DNA from: CAWGCE01 sp964480915
Lineage (GTDB): Bacteria; Planctomycetota; Planctomycetia; Pirellulales; Pirellulaceae
Reading direction: 5' to 3'
NCBI GenBank assembly: GCA_964480915.1
Contig: CAYZRS010000002.1
Location: 1 to 64,000, forward strand
Length of the DNA: 64,000 nt
In this document: positions 17,266-26,381 of the stretch, one piece after another
How the letters are laid out: each line of letters begins with the position of its first letter
How positions within the stretch are numbered: the stretch's first letter is position 1
Translations under genes and position numbers: made by a program
The notes under the pieces: generated by a model
What the model was told of the DNA's origin: nothing
The model's input: only the letters and a program-made list of their open reading frames with translations
The model's database searches: none

Positions 17266-18188
17266 TTGAAATTGTTGGGTTTGGAAAAGACTACGGTGAG
17301 TTCACGGCGGTCGAGTCGCTCGATCTCAAGATCGCCGAAGGCGAGACGTTTGGGTTCATAGGGCCCAACGGAGCCGGGAAGAGCACGACGATCCGTTTCT
17401 TAGCAACGCTGCTGAAGGCCTCTCGTGGTACGGGGACGGTCAATGGTTACAGCGTCAGTGATGATCCGATGAGTGTTCGCCGCAGCGTTGGATACATGCC
17501 CGACAATTTTGGCGTCTATGACGGCATGCGAGTGTGGGAGTTTCTCGACTTCTTTGCGGTCGCCTACAAGATGGGACGCTCGAAGAGGAAGCAAATCATC
17601 ACCGAAGTGCTCGAACTGCTTGACCTGACGCACAAACGTGACGACTTTGTGAACGGATTGTCTCGTGGCATGAAACAGCGTTTGTGCCTAGCGAAGACGT
17701 TGGTGCACGACCCGCCCGTGCTGATTTTGGACGAGCCAGCCAGTGGACTGGATCCGCGGGCCCGATTGGAAGTGAAGGCACTTTTGAAAGAGCTGCGACG
17801 GATGGGAAAAACGATTCTCATTTCCAGTCATATCTTGACCGAATTGGCCGATTGCTGCACGTCGATTGGAATCATCGAACGGGGCAAATTGCTAATGAAC
17901 GGGCCCATCGAAGATGTTTATCGCCGGATTCGCGGATTGCGTCAGGTCGAAGTCAAATTCACCGACAAGATGGAAATTGGAATGTCGATCATTCGCAGCT
18001 CGCCTCATTTTCGCAACGCCGATATCTTGAACCAGACTGCGAAGATCGAATTGGATACCGATGACGCCGGCGTGGCGGAAATCCTTTCCCAATTGACGGC
18101 TCAAGGCGTCGGTGTGCGCAGCTATGCAGAAAAAGACCCTTCTCTGGAAGACGTTTTCATGATGGTTACCAAAGGGCTCGTCAGTTAG
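17262..18188 (+). CDS. ABC transporter ATP-binding protein
   Basis: ABC-2-type ATPase of 308 aa. Walker A is GPNGAGKST, the signature is FVNGLSRGMKQRLCLA, Walker B is PVLILDEPASGLDP, and the switch is SSHIL. The C-terminal 80 residues resemble the accessory domain of multidrug or gliding-type exporters. Its ATG overlaps the upstream TGA (ATGA), implying translational coupling. No classical ABC-2 permease follows; the next gene is an unrelated beta-propeller protein. The 858-aa protein is the only membrane partner in sight. Confidence 0.92.
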   Translation: MIEIVGFGKDYGEFTAVESLDLKIAEGETFGFIGPNGAGKSTTIRFLATLLKASRGTGTVNGYSVSDDPMSVRRSVGYMPDNFGVYDGMRVWEFLDFFAVAYKMGRSKRKQIITEVLELLDLTHKRDDFVNGLSRGMKQRLCLAKTLVHDPPVLILDEPASGLDPRARLEVKALLKELRRMGKTILISSHILTELADCCTSIGIIERGKLLMNGPIEDVYRRIRGLRQVEVKFTDKMEIGMSIIRSSPHFRNADILNQTAKIELDTDDAGVAEILSQLTAQGVGVRSYAEKDPSLEDVFMMVTKGLVS

Positions 18189-18247
18189 GTACGATAATGG
18201 CCACGCCCCATCGCCCCGCTATCGACCCATCAACGAAGGAATGAGAT

Positions 18248-19564
18248 ATGAATCGATCCGGCCAACTCTTGTTTGCTCTTATCATGCTGCTCGTGACTAG
18301 CTTCGCGGCGGCCGAAGACTGGCCCCGCTTCCGAGGTCCGAATGGAAGTGGTCTCAGTACCAGTAGCGATATCCCAAGCAGTTGGAGCGACGAAGAAAAC
18401 GTCAAATGGAAAATCGATTTGCCAGGACCGGGTGGATCGAGTCCGATCGTTTTCGGTGACCGAATTTACTTGACCTACTACACCGGTTATGGATTGGATA
18501 AAGAAGAGCCGGGCAATGCGGCCGACCTGAAAAGGTATCTCGCTTGTTACAACAAGTCGGACGGAGCTTTGGTTTGGCATTCGGATGTGCCGTCGATGCA
18601 TGACGAAGATCCATACGAAGGATTTATTACCGAACATGGCTACGCCAGTTGTACGCCGGTAACCGATGGCGAGCGGATATACGTCATGTTTGGAAAGACA
18701 GGGGTTGTGGCATTCGACAAAGAAGGCCGCAAGCTCTGGCTGACCAACGTGGGCACCGATTCGGACCCTTACAAATGGGGTAACGGCGGCAGCTGCATCC
18801 TCGTGGGCGACCTATTGGTGGTGAATGCTGCCAACGTTGGCAACTCGATCGTGGGGTTGAGAACATCCGACGGTAGCGTCGCCTGGAAATACGAAGATGC
18901 CGATTTGACGAATTGTTGGAGTACTCCCATCGTCGTCCATGCGAATGGGCGTGATGAAATCGTGACCTGTGTGCCAGGCAAGATTCTGGCGCTCGACCCG
19001 GCCAGTGGTGAAGAGATCTGGTCAGCTGCATCTCCGATCGAAAAAACAACGTGCGCCAGTGTTGTCGAACATGAAGGTGCCGTGTTCGCGATGGGCGGTC
19101 GCGCGGGTGATGCGATTGGCGTTCGCTGCGGTGGCGAAGGTGATGTTTCGGAAACCCATACGATCTGGCGAGAGAAGTTGCGTTCCGGAATCGGAACACC
19201 CGTTGTGAAGGATGGCCACATGTACTGGACTTCGATGGGCATCGCCTTTTGTGCCAGCTGTGACAAGGGTGAGGTGATCTACAAGGAGCGTTTGCCCAAG
19301 CCGGCGGCGAAAGATGGCGACGGTGGCGGCCGCAGTCCGACCGGCGACTACGCGTCGGCAATTGCAGTTGGTGACACGGTGTTGCTAACCACCCGTTCTG
19401 GCACGACGCATATGGTCAAAGCGAGCACGACGTTCGAGCCGATCCGTGAAAATGGATTCGCCCAAGATGAAGGGCCGTTCAACGGAACTCCCGCCGTCAG
19501 TGATGGCGAGCTGTTCTTTCGATCGGACAAGTGCTTGTACTGTGTTTCCAGCGGTGGAGCTTAG
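18248..19564 (+). CDS. secreted PQQ-like beta-propeller protein
   Basis: Exported protein of 438 aa with a signal peptide (MNRSGQLLFALIMLLVTSFAAAE). The mature part starts DWPRFRGPNGSGLS, the usual opening of planctomycete PQQ-like quinoprotein repeats. Blades carry repeated phrases such as SPIVFGDRIYLTYY, CTPVTDGERIYVMFGKTGVV, VVNAANVGNSIVGL and SDGELFFRSDKCLYCVS. Such proteins (BamB/PQQ-propeller class) are numerous in planctomycetes; whether this one binds PQQ is unknown. A GGAATGAGAT sequence before the ATG gives a weak ribosome binding site. Confidence 0.88.
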   Translation: MNRSGQLLFALIMLLVTSFAAAEDWPRFRGPNGSGLSTSSDIPSSWSDEENVKWKIDLPGPGGSSPIVFGDRIYLTYYTGYGLDKEEPGNAADLKRYLACYNKSDGALVWHSDVPSMHDEDPYEGFITEHGYASCTPVTDGERIYVMFGKTGVVAFDKEGRKLWLTNVGTDSDPYKWGNGGSCILVGDLLVVNAANVGNSIVGLRTSDGSVAWKYEDADLTNCWSTPIVVHANGRDEIVTCVPGKILALDPASGEEIWSAASPIEKTTCASVVEHEGAVFAMGGRAGDAIGVRCGGEGDVSETHTIWREKLRSGIGTPVVKDGHMYWTSMGIAFCASCDKGEVIYKERLPKPAAKDGDGGGRSPTGDYASAIAVGDTVLLTTRSGTTHMVKASTTFEPIRENGFAQDEGPFNGTPAVSDGELFFRSDKCLYCVSSGGA

Positions 19565-19578
19565 TTCAACATCAGACA

Positions 19579-19616
19579 AGCCACGTGGGCCGTCGTGCCC
19601 GCATGGCTAGTTGATC
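19579..19616. terminator. hairpin between convergent genes
   Basis: AGCCACGTGGGC and GCCCGCATGGCT can pair around a 4-nt loop with one mismatch and one wobble. There is no T run, so termination is uncertain. It lies between the PQQ protein gene and the minus-strand gene at 19607-20164. Confidence 0.35.
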
Positions 19617-20164
19617 AAGAACGGTTTCGTCGGATCGCTGTCGTCGCGGTTTTCCCATTCGCGGCGGACTTCGCGCAGGCCGTAGGCGCACATTTCAAAT
19701 TCGGAACTGAGCCGTTCGAGCACCTCCGATGAGGCTTCTTCTTCTCGTTCGGTCTGGATCGTACTGGCGATCCGATAAGCGCGCTTGCCCTGTTCGCAGT
19801 AGGTGATCAGATGTTCCGAAGGGTTCGGTGATTCTTTCGGGCTGAGCGATTCGGGGTAGAGACCGGCCCAAAAAAGAGTGCAATCGCCGATGTGGCGATG
19901 AACGTCGCGCTTGGCCGTGCCGATTCGTTGCTCGGCTTCGTCGAGCATTTTGACGACTTCGAAAAGTTGACGACCCTTGTTGTCGCGGACTCGACTGAAG
20001 GAGTCGTTGCGAACGAACCGTGTGAGCAAAATACTGAGATAGTCGGTTAAATCGGGATCGGCAACGCCCAACTTGGTTTGAAAGGTGTGCTCGGTTAGCC
20101 CGGCGAAGAAACGGAGAACAGCGCTAGATTCAGACCCACTCATAGAAGCTTCGCTCCTGGCCAT
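19607..20164 (-). CDS. hypothetical protein, helical, soluble
   Basis: Protein of 185 aa (or 178 from the second ATG at 20143). It has no signal peptide or membrane segment. It is charged and predicted mostly helical, with LFEVVKMLDEAEQRIGTAKRD and CAYGLREVRREWENRD as the clearest amphipathic stretches. I do not recognise a family. Normal composition and a good promoter 40 nt upstream support it as a real gene. Confidence 0.7.
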   Translation of the reverse strand: MARSEASMSGSESSAVLRFFAGLTEHTFQTKLGVADPDLTDYLSILLTRFVRNDSFSRVRDNKGRQLFEVVKMLDEAEQRIGTAKRDVHRHIGDCTLFWAGLYPESLSPKESPNPSEHLITYCEQGKRAYRIASTIQTEREEEASSEVLERLSSEFEMCAYGLREVRREWENRDDSDPTKPFLIN

Positions 20165-20474
20165 CGTTCGCGTCCATCGCCCTTAGCGATGTGCAACCGC
20201 TATCTATAGTGTAGTTCGTTTTTCGATATACGGTCAATAATTTTTACGATCGTCTCCATCGCGATATTCGTCAACATCAGTAGAAGTAGCAATGCTACCG
20301 AAGAAATCAGCACGGGAACTGCCGCGATACGGCAATATCGATGCAAAGAAAAAATCGCATGTCGGTGACACTCGGTACCGGTCGTATCGTCAAAAACGGC
20401 GGTTGCACGTTTCTGTTAGTACCGAAGTGACAGCAGCCGTTGTGGGCAAGGAATGCTAACAGCGCTGGCCGTGA
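20165..20474. other. 310-bp AT-richer intergenic region
   Basis: Lies between trpA and the 185-aa gene, both on the minus strand. It holds a sigma-70-like promoter (20208-20237). Nothing else is recognisable. Confidence 0.55.
20208..20237 (-). promoter_or_regulatory. sigma-70-like promoter of the 185-aa gene
   Basis: Minus strand TTGACC (20237-20232), 18-nt spacer, TACACT (20213-20208). Transcription is expected near 20200, about 37 nt before the start codon. Confidence 0.5.
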
Positions 20475-21272
20475 TTACCTTTGGATCGCCGTGACCATGG
20501 ATGCGACGAGATCGCTGACTTCGGCGAGGATCGTTTCACGTGCTTGCCCCTCGCCCAGTTTGCGAACGATGGCCGATCCCACAATCACGCCATCGGCGAC
20601 TTGCGAAAGCACTGCCGCTTGCTCGGGTTGGCTCACGCCGAATCCGACGCAGACGGGCAGGTCGGTATGGTTCTTTAGCCATTCGATGCGACTGGCGAGG
20701 TCGTCAGGCAACGCCCGGCGTTCGCCCGTGATGCCCGTCACCGAAACGAAGTAGATGAACCCAGACGAAGTCTTGGCGATCTCGACGGCTCTCGATTCGG
20801 AAGTCGTAGGGGCGATGAGTTGGATCAAACTGACGTCATGCTCGCTGCAAATGGCTGCCATTTCGGACGCTTCTTCGACGGGTAGGTCGGGGATGATGAG
20901 TCCCGAAAACCCGGCCTGTTTGGCTTGTTCGACATAACGGGCAGGAGAGACGCGTCGTACGATTCCAAAGCTGACCATCGAGACCAGAGGCGGGCGGACC
21001 GTCTGGGCGACCTGCTTGATCGTTGTGAAAATTTGTTCGAGCTTGGTACCTTGGTCGAGGGCCCGCGTATACGAAGCTTGGATCACCGGTCCGTCGGCGA
21101 TCGGATCGCTATAGGGGATGCCCACTTCGCATAAGTGAGCGCCAGACTCTGCGCAGGCTTGAAGCAATGCCGCGGTGAAATCGAGGTCCGGGTCACCGGC
21201 GGTGACAAAGGGCATGAATGCGCACTGGTTTGCGCTGCGCAATTCGGTGAAAAGGTGATCAATTGCAGACAT
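20475..21272 (-). CDS. trpA: tryptophan synthase alpha subunit
   Basis: Cleaves indole-3-glycerol phosphate to indole, which is channelled to TrpB. Length 265 aa. Catalytic Glu and Asp lie in LCEVGIPYSDPIADGPVIQ. Other TIM-barrel landmarks are LIIPDLPVEEASEM, FIYFVSVTGITGER and PVCVGFGVSQPEQAA followed by DGVIVGSAIVR, the phosphate site. It lies 39 nt downstream of trpB in a trpBA operon. Confidence 0.96.
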   Translation of the reverse strand: MSAIDHLFTELRSANQCAFMPFVTAGDPDLDFTAALLQACAESGAHLCEVGIPYSDPIADGPVIQASYTRALDQGTKLEQIFTTIKQVAQTVRPPLVSMVSFGIVRRVSPARYVEQAKQAGFSGLIIPDLPVEEASEMAAICSEHDVSLIQLIAPTTSESRAVEIAKTSSGFIYFVSVTGITGERRALPDDLASRIEWLKNHTDLPVCVGFGVSQPEQAAVLSQVADGVIVGSAIVRKLGEGQARETILAEVSDLVASMVTAIQR

Positions 21273-21311
21273 CGCGAGAAAAGTGCCTTCCTAAATTTCA
21301 GGCCGATGGCC

Positions 21312-22541
21312 TTAGCTTTGTGAATCCATTTCGTCGCGGAGTCGCGAAATTTCGCTGGCGTCTTTGTCGCCTCGTCCGGACAAGCAGACGACGATGACTT
21401 CTTCGGCCGGTCGTTCGCTGGCCAGTTTCATCGCGGCGGAAACTGCGTGTGACGTTTCCAATGCCGCCAGAATGCCTTCGGTATGAGCCAGCGCCTCGAA
21501 GGCGACCAGGACATCTCGATCCAAGCAGTGGGTGTAATCGACTCGACCACACGACTTCCAGAAACTGTGCTCGGGGCCCACACCGGGGTAGTCGAGTCCT
21601 GCCGAAATCGAATGGACGTCCGACGTCTGGCCATCGTCGTCTTGCATGACGTAACTCAGACTGCCGTGCAGGACGCCCGGTTCGCCGTGACTGAGCGGCG
21701 CTGCATGGTCTCCGGCGCCATCGCCTCGGCCGCCCGCTTCTACCCCCAGAATCTTCACGCTCTCGTCACCAACAAACGGATAGAACATTCCTGCCGCGTT
21801 GCTTCCACCGCCGACACAGGCGACCACGTGATCCGGCAGTCGGCCGATGCGTTCGAGGCTTTGAGCCCGCGTCTCTTCGCCGATCACCGCTTGGAAGTCG
21901 CGTACGATCTGCGGAAACGGATGGGGACCGACGACCGAACCCAAGATGTAGTGCGTCTCTTCAACGCTCGTCATCCAGTCTCGCATCGCTTCATTGATCG
22001 CGTCACGCAGGGTGCGGGAGCCCGATGCAACCGGTCGTACTTCGGCGCCCAGCAGTTTCATGCTGAACACGTTCGGCGCCTGCCGCCTGACGTCTTCCTC
22101 TCCCATGTAAATGACGCAGGGGATTCCGAAGTGAGCACAAGCGGTCGCCGTCGCCACGCCGTGCTGACCGGCGCCCGTTTCGGCGATGACGCGGTGTTTT
22201 CCCATTCGCTGGGTCAGGAGGGCCTGGCCGAGCGTGTTGTTGATTTTGTGCGCCCCGGTGTGGTTAAGGTCTTCGCGCTTGAGCCAAATCTGGGCGCCGC
22301 CACATCGTTCTGTAAGGCGGCGTGCGAAATACAGAGGCGAGGGGCGGCCAACATAGTGCGAGAGTAACTCGTCGAGCTGAGCTGTAAATTCGGGGTCGGC
22401 TTGTGCTTTCGTATATTCCTCGTCCAATTGATCGAGTGCGGCGACGAGCGTTTCCGGGACATAGCGTCCGCCAAATGGGCCGAATCGTCCGCGGTCATCG
22501 GGGACTTGGTCGAAAGAGGAAGAAGCCTCAGGTGCGGACAT
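21312..22541 (-). CDS. trpB: tryptophan synthase beta subunit
   Basis: PLP enzyme joining indole and serine to give tryptophan. With the ATG at 22539-22541 the protein is 409 aa, the family size; the open frame reaches 22751, but those 70 residues are not conserved-looking. Landmarks: GRFGPFGGRYVPETLV at the start, the PLP-lysine region LNHTGAHKINNT, ETGAGQHG, the glycine-rich phosphate loop CVGGGSNAAGMF, and LSGRGDKD at the end. First gene of trpBA; divergent from the OPT transporter gene. Confidence 0.96.
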   Translation of the reverse strand: MSAPEASSSFDQVPDDRGRFGPFGGRYVPETLVAALDQLDEEYTKAQADPEFTAQLDELLSHYVGRPSPLYFARRLTERCGGAQIWLKREDLNHTGAHKINNTLGQALLTQRMGKHRVIAETGAGQHGVATATACAHFGIPCVIYMGEEDVRRQAPNVFSMKLLGAEVRPVASGSRTLRDAINEAMRDWMTSVEETHYILGSVVGPHPFPQIVRDFQAVIGEETRAQSLERIGRLPDHVVACVGGGSNAAGMFYPFVGDESVKILGVEAGGRGDGAGDHAAPLSHGEPGVLHGSLSYVMQDDDGQTSDVHSISAGLDYPGVGPEHSFWKSCGRVDYTHCLDRDVLVAFEALAHTEGILAALETSHAVSAAMKLASERPAEEVIVVCLSGRGDKDASEISRLRDEMDSQS

Positions 22542-22766
22542 GGTAGGACTCAGATTAGAAGCTTGGGGGCAGACAGATCCGACGTAAAGCGCCGGATCGT
22601 CGCGCGAACGGGCATTGCGGACACCGGAAGACTCCATTGTTGTGGGAACCTTGGCAAGGTCAAGACGCGAAAGTATGAATGGCTCGTCTTGCCCGGCGCG
22701 CGCAGAGCAAATACGCTGTGATTCTGCCAAAGACCCTCCCAGCAACTCCAACCAACGTGACTCGCC

Positions 22767-24599
22767 ATGTCAAACTCGTCCGCATCGCCAGAACTTCGAG
22801 ATGGCGAGATCGTTCGCCGTGGTCCTTATCCAGAATTCACCTGGCCGGCCATTTTGGTTGGTTGGGCGATTGGCGCTCTCATCGCCGTGTCGATCAGCTA
22901 TGCGGCATTGAAGCTTGGCTTTTCGATTGAAGGTTCGGAGTTGGCGGCAATTTTGGGCTGGGGTGTCTTGCGGGGCCTCATGCGGCGGACCAGCATTCTC
23001 GAGAATAACATTAATCAGACGGTCGCCTCCGCGGTAAACGGTGCGTCTTCTGGCATTATGTTTTCGGTGCCCGCGCTGTTTATTCTTAGCAAGAAACCAG
23101 AACTAGCGGGCGTTGCCGATTTTAGTGTGCCACTGATGATCTTCGCTTGCATCGCAGGCGCTTTTATTGGTTTGGCGTTTGTGATTCCATTACGGAAGCA
23201 GATGATCGATTTTCAGCGCCTTCCCTATCCTGGCGGCATCGCCGTCGCGACCATTCTCAAGTCGCCGGGTGCTGGTATCTTGAAAGCCTATTTACTGTTC
23301 GGTGCCGCGATTGTGTCAGGCGTGTTCTGCTTGATCGTAAAACACCGACTCGGCCACGAAGATATTGACGCGGGTGCCATCCTGGGGCTGCCGCCTCGCT
23401 ATAGCCTCATCGTCTTTTGTTCATTGATGACGATCGGCGTCGGCTTCCTTTCTGGTAAGGGTGGTTTCTGGTTTGGTGCTGGTGGGTTCATTTGCTATTG
23501 GTTGCTTTCTCCTATCATCAGCCAGTGGGGCACGCTCGACATGCAAACGCTGGTGGAGATGCCGGGCGCGATGCGGAAGTTTGTCTATAAACCGACCGGC
23601 ATCGGCATGTTGATTGGCGCAGCGATCGGCGGCATCATCATGGCGTTTCCGCTGATCAGGAGCGCCATTAGCTCGATGAATCGCGCCGGCAAGAGCGGCG
23701 AAGGTGCAGCGAAGGACGAGATGCCGATCAAGTTATTGGCTGCTGCCGTCGTCCTGGGGGCCCTGTGTCTGATTTTCTTAGCCTACAAATCGGTGCCGTC
23801 GATGACGTTGGGAACGGCCGTCTTAATGGCCGGCTTGGGTACGTTGTGGATTTGGATCGCCGGTGTGATTGTCGCCGAATGCGTCGGCCGCACGAATTGG
23901 TCTCCGCTGTCTGGCATGACGCTCATTGCGGTGACCATCCTGATCGTCATTGCGGTCAATACGGGCATGAATAAGACCGATACGATCGTCAGTTGCGTCG
24001 TCGTCGGGGCGGCTATCTGCCTTGCGATATCTCAGGCCAGTGACATGATGCTCGATCTCAAATCGGGGTACTTGGTCGGTGCGGTGCCCAAGCGTCAGCA
24101 AATGGCTCAATTTGTCGGCGCATGGTTGGGCCCGTGCATCGTCATTGGGTTGATGTTCTTGTTAGAGTCGAGCGGTCGGCCTGAAGTCGATCCAGACGTC
24201 GCTGGCGATCCAACAGCGCAAGTTGACATCGATGATAAAGCGTATGGGATCGGTAGCGAAAAGCTTCCGGCGGCACAAGCCAGCGCATTGGCCAGTGTGA
24301 TTGAGGGGTTGGTCGACGGCAACGTGCCCACGTATCGTTACACGGCTGCCGGCATTTTGGGATTCTTGTTGGCGGTCAGTGGCTTGGGCGGAATTGGCGT
24401 GATGGTTGCCTTGGGGTTCTACATGCCATTCAACATCGTGCTCACCTACACCTTTGGCTGTTGCTTAAGAATTCTTAGTAACCGTACGGCGGGCAACAGT
24501 TGGTCGGAAGAGTTTGGCATCCCCATTGCCGCCGGATTGATTGTGGGAGAGGCGTTAGTTGACGTGGGTGATGCATTGCAAAAGGTGTTCTTCGCCTAG
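22767..24599 (+). CDS. OPT family oligopeptide/metal-chelate transporter
   Basis: Polytopic membrane protein of 610 aa, with some 14-16 hydrophobic segments, in the OPT superfamily. Telling segments are NINQTVASAVNGASSGIMF near the N-terminus, FQRLPYPGGIAVATILKS, LAISQASDMMLDLKSGYLVG and AVPKRQQMAQFVGAWLGP, which match bacterial OPT proteins. These carry oligopeptides or siderophore-like metal complexes by proton symport; the substrate here is unknown. It is followed by a small membrane protein gene 58 nt downstream on the same strand, probably co-transcribed. Confidence 0.92.
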   Translation: MSNSSASPELRDGEIVRRGPYPEFTWPAILVGWAIGALIAVSISYAALKLGFSIEGSELAAILGWGVLRGLMRRTSILENNINQTVASAVNGASSGIMFSVPALFILSKKPELAGVADFSVPLMIFACIAGAFIGLAFVIPLRKQMIDFQRLPYPGGIAVATILKSPGAGILKAYLLFGAAIVSGVFCLIVKHRLGHEDIDAGAILGLPPRYSLIVFCSLMTIGVGFLSGKGGFWFGAGGFICYWLLSPIISQWGTLDMQTLVEMPGAMRKFVYKPTGIGMLIGAAIGGIIMAFPLIRSAISSMNRAGKSGEGAAKDEMPIKLLAAAVVLGALCLIFLAYKSVPSMTLGTAVLMAGLGTLWIWIAGVIVAECVGRTNWSPLSGMTLIAVTILIVIAVNTGMNKTDTIVSCVVVGAAICLAISQASDMMLDLKSGYLVGAVPKRQQMAQFVGAWLGPCIVIGLMFLLESSGRPEVDPDVAGDPTAQVDIDDKAYGIGSEKLPAAQASALASVIEGLVDGNVPTYRYTAAGILGFLLAVSGLGGIGVMVALGFYMPFNIVLTYTFGCCLRILSNRTAGNSWSEEFGIPIAAGLIVGEALVDVGDALQKVFFA

Positions 24600-24657
24600 C
24601 TGCAGCCCTCTGACTTGAAAATGGCCGGCGAGAGATCGGCCAGGAAGAAACGACATT

Positions 24658-25296
24658 ATGAAACTGATTGGCCAAATCCTGCTGTGGGCAGGCTTCCTCG
24701 TCGGAGCGTTGGCGACCGTTACCAATTCCTCTTCCAAAGGTGTCGAGTTTGTCAAAGGGCTCACACCGAACGACGCCGAGGAGGCCCGCTACGAATACGT
24801 CGATTTGTCAGCCGTCGAAGTCCCGAAAGAGGAATGGAGTTTGATCCCTTGGTCGATTTACATTCCTTCGGCCGTGACTTGCATGATTGGCATCGGCTTG
24901 CTGACCGCGGCTCGTTCCACCGCTGGCCAAAAATCGGAAAAAACGGAAGCGAGTCTGGCCGAAATCAAAGTCAGTCTTGCCCGAGTGATCGAAAACATCC
25001 ACCGCTTGTCGGGCGAGACCGAATCCTTGGCTCCCAGTAAGATCGCCAAGCGGATCGAGATCGATTTGTCTGATGACTTGCGAGACTTTGCCGAAGGTCG
25101 CGATAGCATTACGGCCGAATATGGACTGGCCGTTTTTGCCGACGTGATGACTCAGTTTGCCGCCGGTGAACGTTCCATCAATCGAGCGTGGAGTGCCGCT
25201 GCGGATGGCTATGTTGACGAAGCCGCGACCTGCATCGAGCGAGCCGAGACGATGATGCAAGCAGCGCAGGCGAAATTACTGGCTGGTGGGGCTTAA
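24658..25296 (+). CDS. hypothetical membrane protein downstream of OPT transporter
   Basis: Protein of 212 aa with two transmembrane segments, about residues 4-22 and 64-82. A short external loop separates them and a helical cytoplasmic C-terminal domain follows (about 90-210). The C-terminal part includes ASLAEIKVSLARVIENIHRL and an alanine-rich helix ending MMQAAQAKLLAGGA. AGGAAG precedes the ATG. I recognise no family. Its position behind the OPT gene suggests a common operon, but no functional link is shown. Confidence 0.75.
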   Translation: MKLIGQILLWAGFLVGALATVTNSSSKGVEFVKGLTPNDAEEARYEYVDLSAVEVPKEEWSLIPWSIYIPSAVTCMIGIGLLTAARSTAGQKSEKTEASLAEIKVSLARVIENIHRLSGETESLAPSKIAKRIEIDLSDDLRDFAEGRDSITAEYGLAVFADVMTQFAAGERSINRAWSAAADGYVDEAATCIERAETMMQAAQAKLLAGGA

Positions 25297-25328
25297 TCGG
25301 CTGACGCGGGTTACTCGCCAGGGCCGCA

Positions 25329-26174
25329 TCAATCGTCCTCAAAAGCTCGAAATTTCTGAGCCAGTTTGTTCGTCCAGCCGATTCGGAAGGCTGTGAATGG
25401 GCCCACATCCAAACGACCGATGTCGTAGTCGACGCGGTACATCACGTCGTTGGGGAAATGCCGACCTGCCAAGTTCTTCCGCTTCGGAGATAGGTCATAA
25501 GGAAAGTACAAGTCGCCCGCGCCATAGAGGTGAAGGATTTCGTGAGCGTAAGTTGCCGCTGCGGTTTCTCGTCCGTCCGGGTAACGAGTAAAACAGACCA
25601 TCCGCTCCGCCGCGAACTTGACCGCCACGTTGTCGTAATAGGCCAAGTTGTAGGAGAGCGCCGATTTGTTGACGTGAAGACAAACGATGACGCTGTCCGT
25701 TTTTAGACGTTCTTTCGTCTGCAAAACCAAATCGATGCCAGACAAGCCACTCGCTTTGGTGATGACTTCTTCGGTCCAGTTGGGATCGGCCATGGCATCG
25801 GTTGGAATGATCTCACCAAGTTTGACTGGATCGAAAATCTGTTCGACAAAACTGACCAAGTGATTGTGCCGCAGCGATTCGCCACGGATGAAAGCAAATG
25901 CTTGTTGCGACAAGCGGAGTGCGCGGTCTTCTTCCTGTTGGGACCAAGTCGATTCGCTGTCAGAGCAAAAAATGTGGCAGACGGCAACTCGTCCGGAAAG
26001 GATCTTGGCACTTCCAATGCCCCGCTTCGAAGTCTGATTCGATTTTAGATACCGAACAGTGTGCGTTCGCCCCATTTTTTCTTGTGCAAAACCAATTTGC
26101 CCAAGGCACAACACGATCAGACAAATCAACAGGCTGCGCGCTGGTGAAAGGTGTTGGACGGTTCGGTGGGACAC
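25329..26174 (-). CDS. secreted metzincin-like metalloprotease
   Basis: Protein of 281 aa with a GTG start at 26172-26174, preceded by GGAG. The open frame runs to 26309, but the signal peptide (SLLICLIVLCLGQIGFAQE) begins soon after this GTG, which fits the usual position. The zinc motif is HEILHLYGAGD at residues 211-221, i.e. HExxHxxGxxD with Asp as third ligand. DVMYRVD 24 residues later could be the Met-turn. These two signs place it among metzincin-like peptidases; no subfamily is recognised. It is convergent with the OPT operon. Confidence 0.7.
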   Translation of the reverse strand: MSHRTVQHLSPARSLLICLIVLCLGQIGFAQEKMGRTHTVRYLKSNQTSKRGIGSAKILSGRVAVCHIFCSDSESTWSQQEEDRALRLSQQAFAFIRGESLRHNHLVSFVEQIFDPVKLGEIIPTDAMADPNWTEEVITKASGLSGIDLVLQTKERLKTDSVIVCLHVNKSALSYNLAYYDNVAVKFAAERMVCFTRYPDGRETAAATYAHEILHLYGAGDLYFPYDLSPKRKNLAGRHFPNDVMYRVDYDIGRLDVGPFTAFRIGWTNKLAQKFRAFEDD

Positions 26175-26381
26175 GCTGGACTCCAGATAGTAAATGGGCT
26201 CCTCATCGTACCTTAGCGAAGGAATGAAGGCGAGGAACTCGTCCTCGTCCCGTTGCCCCCGTTGCATGCCACCTACCGAATGGGGCGGTTTTTCCGACAA
26301 TGAGGCCAACGTTGCGGGTCGGATGGTCTGTTTTGTCAGTCAAATGAGACTAGTTGTTTTTGGTGGGTAGGAAGAATCAAA

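Noticed and set aside
21483..22367. Long plus-strand frame of 294 aa opposite trpB
   Set aside because: It is entirely antisense to the well-supported trpB and has an Arg/His-rich shadow composition.
24890..24906. TTGGCATCGGCTTGCT inside the 212-aa gene
   Set aside because: The spacing is again one base short and it lies within coding sequence with no gene start nearby.
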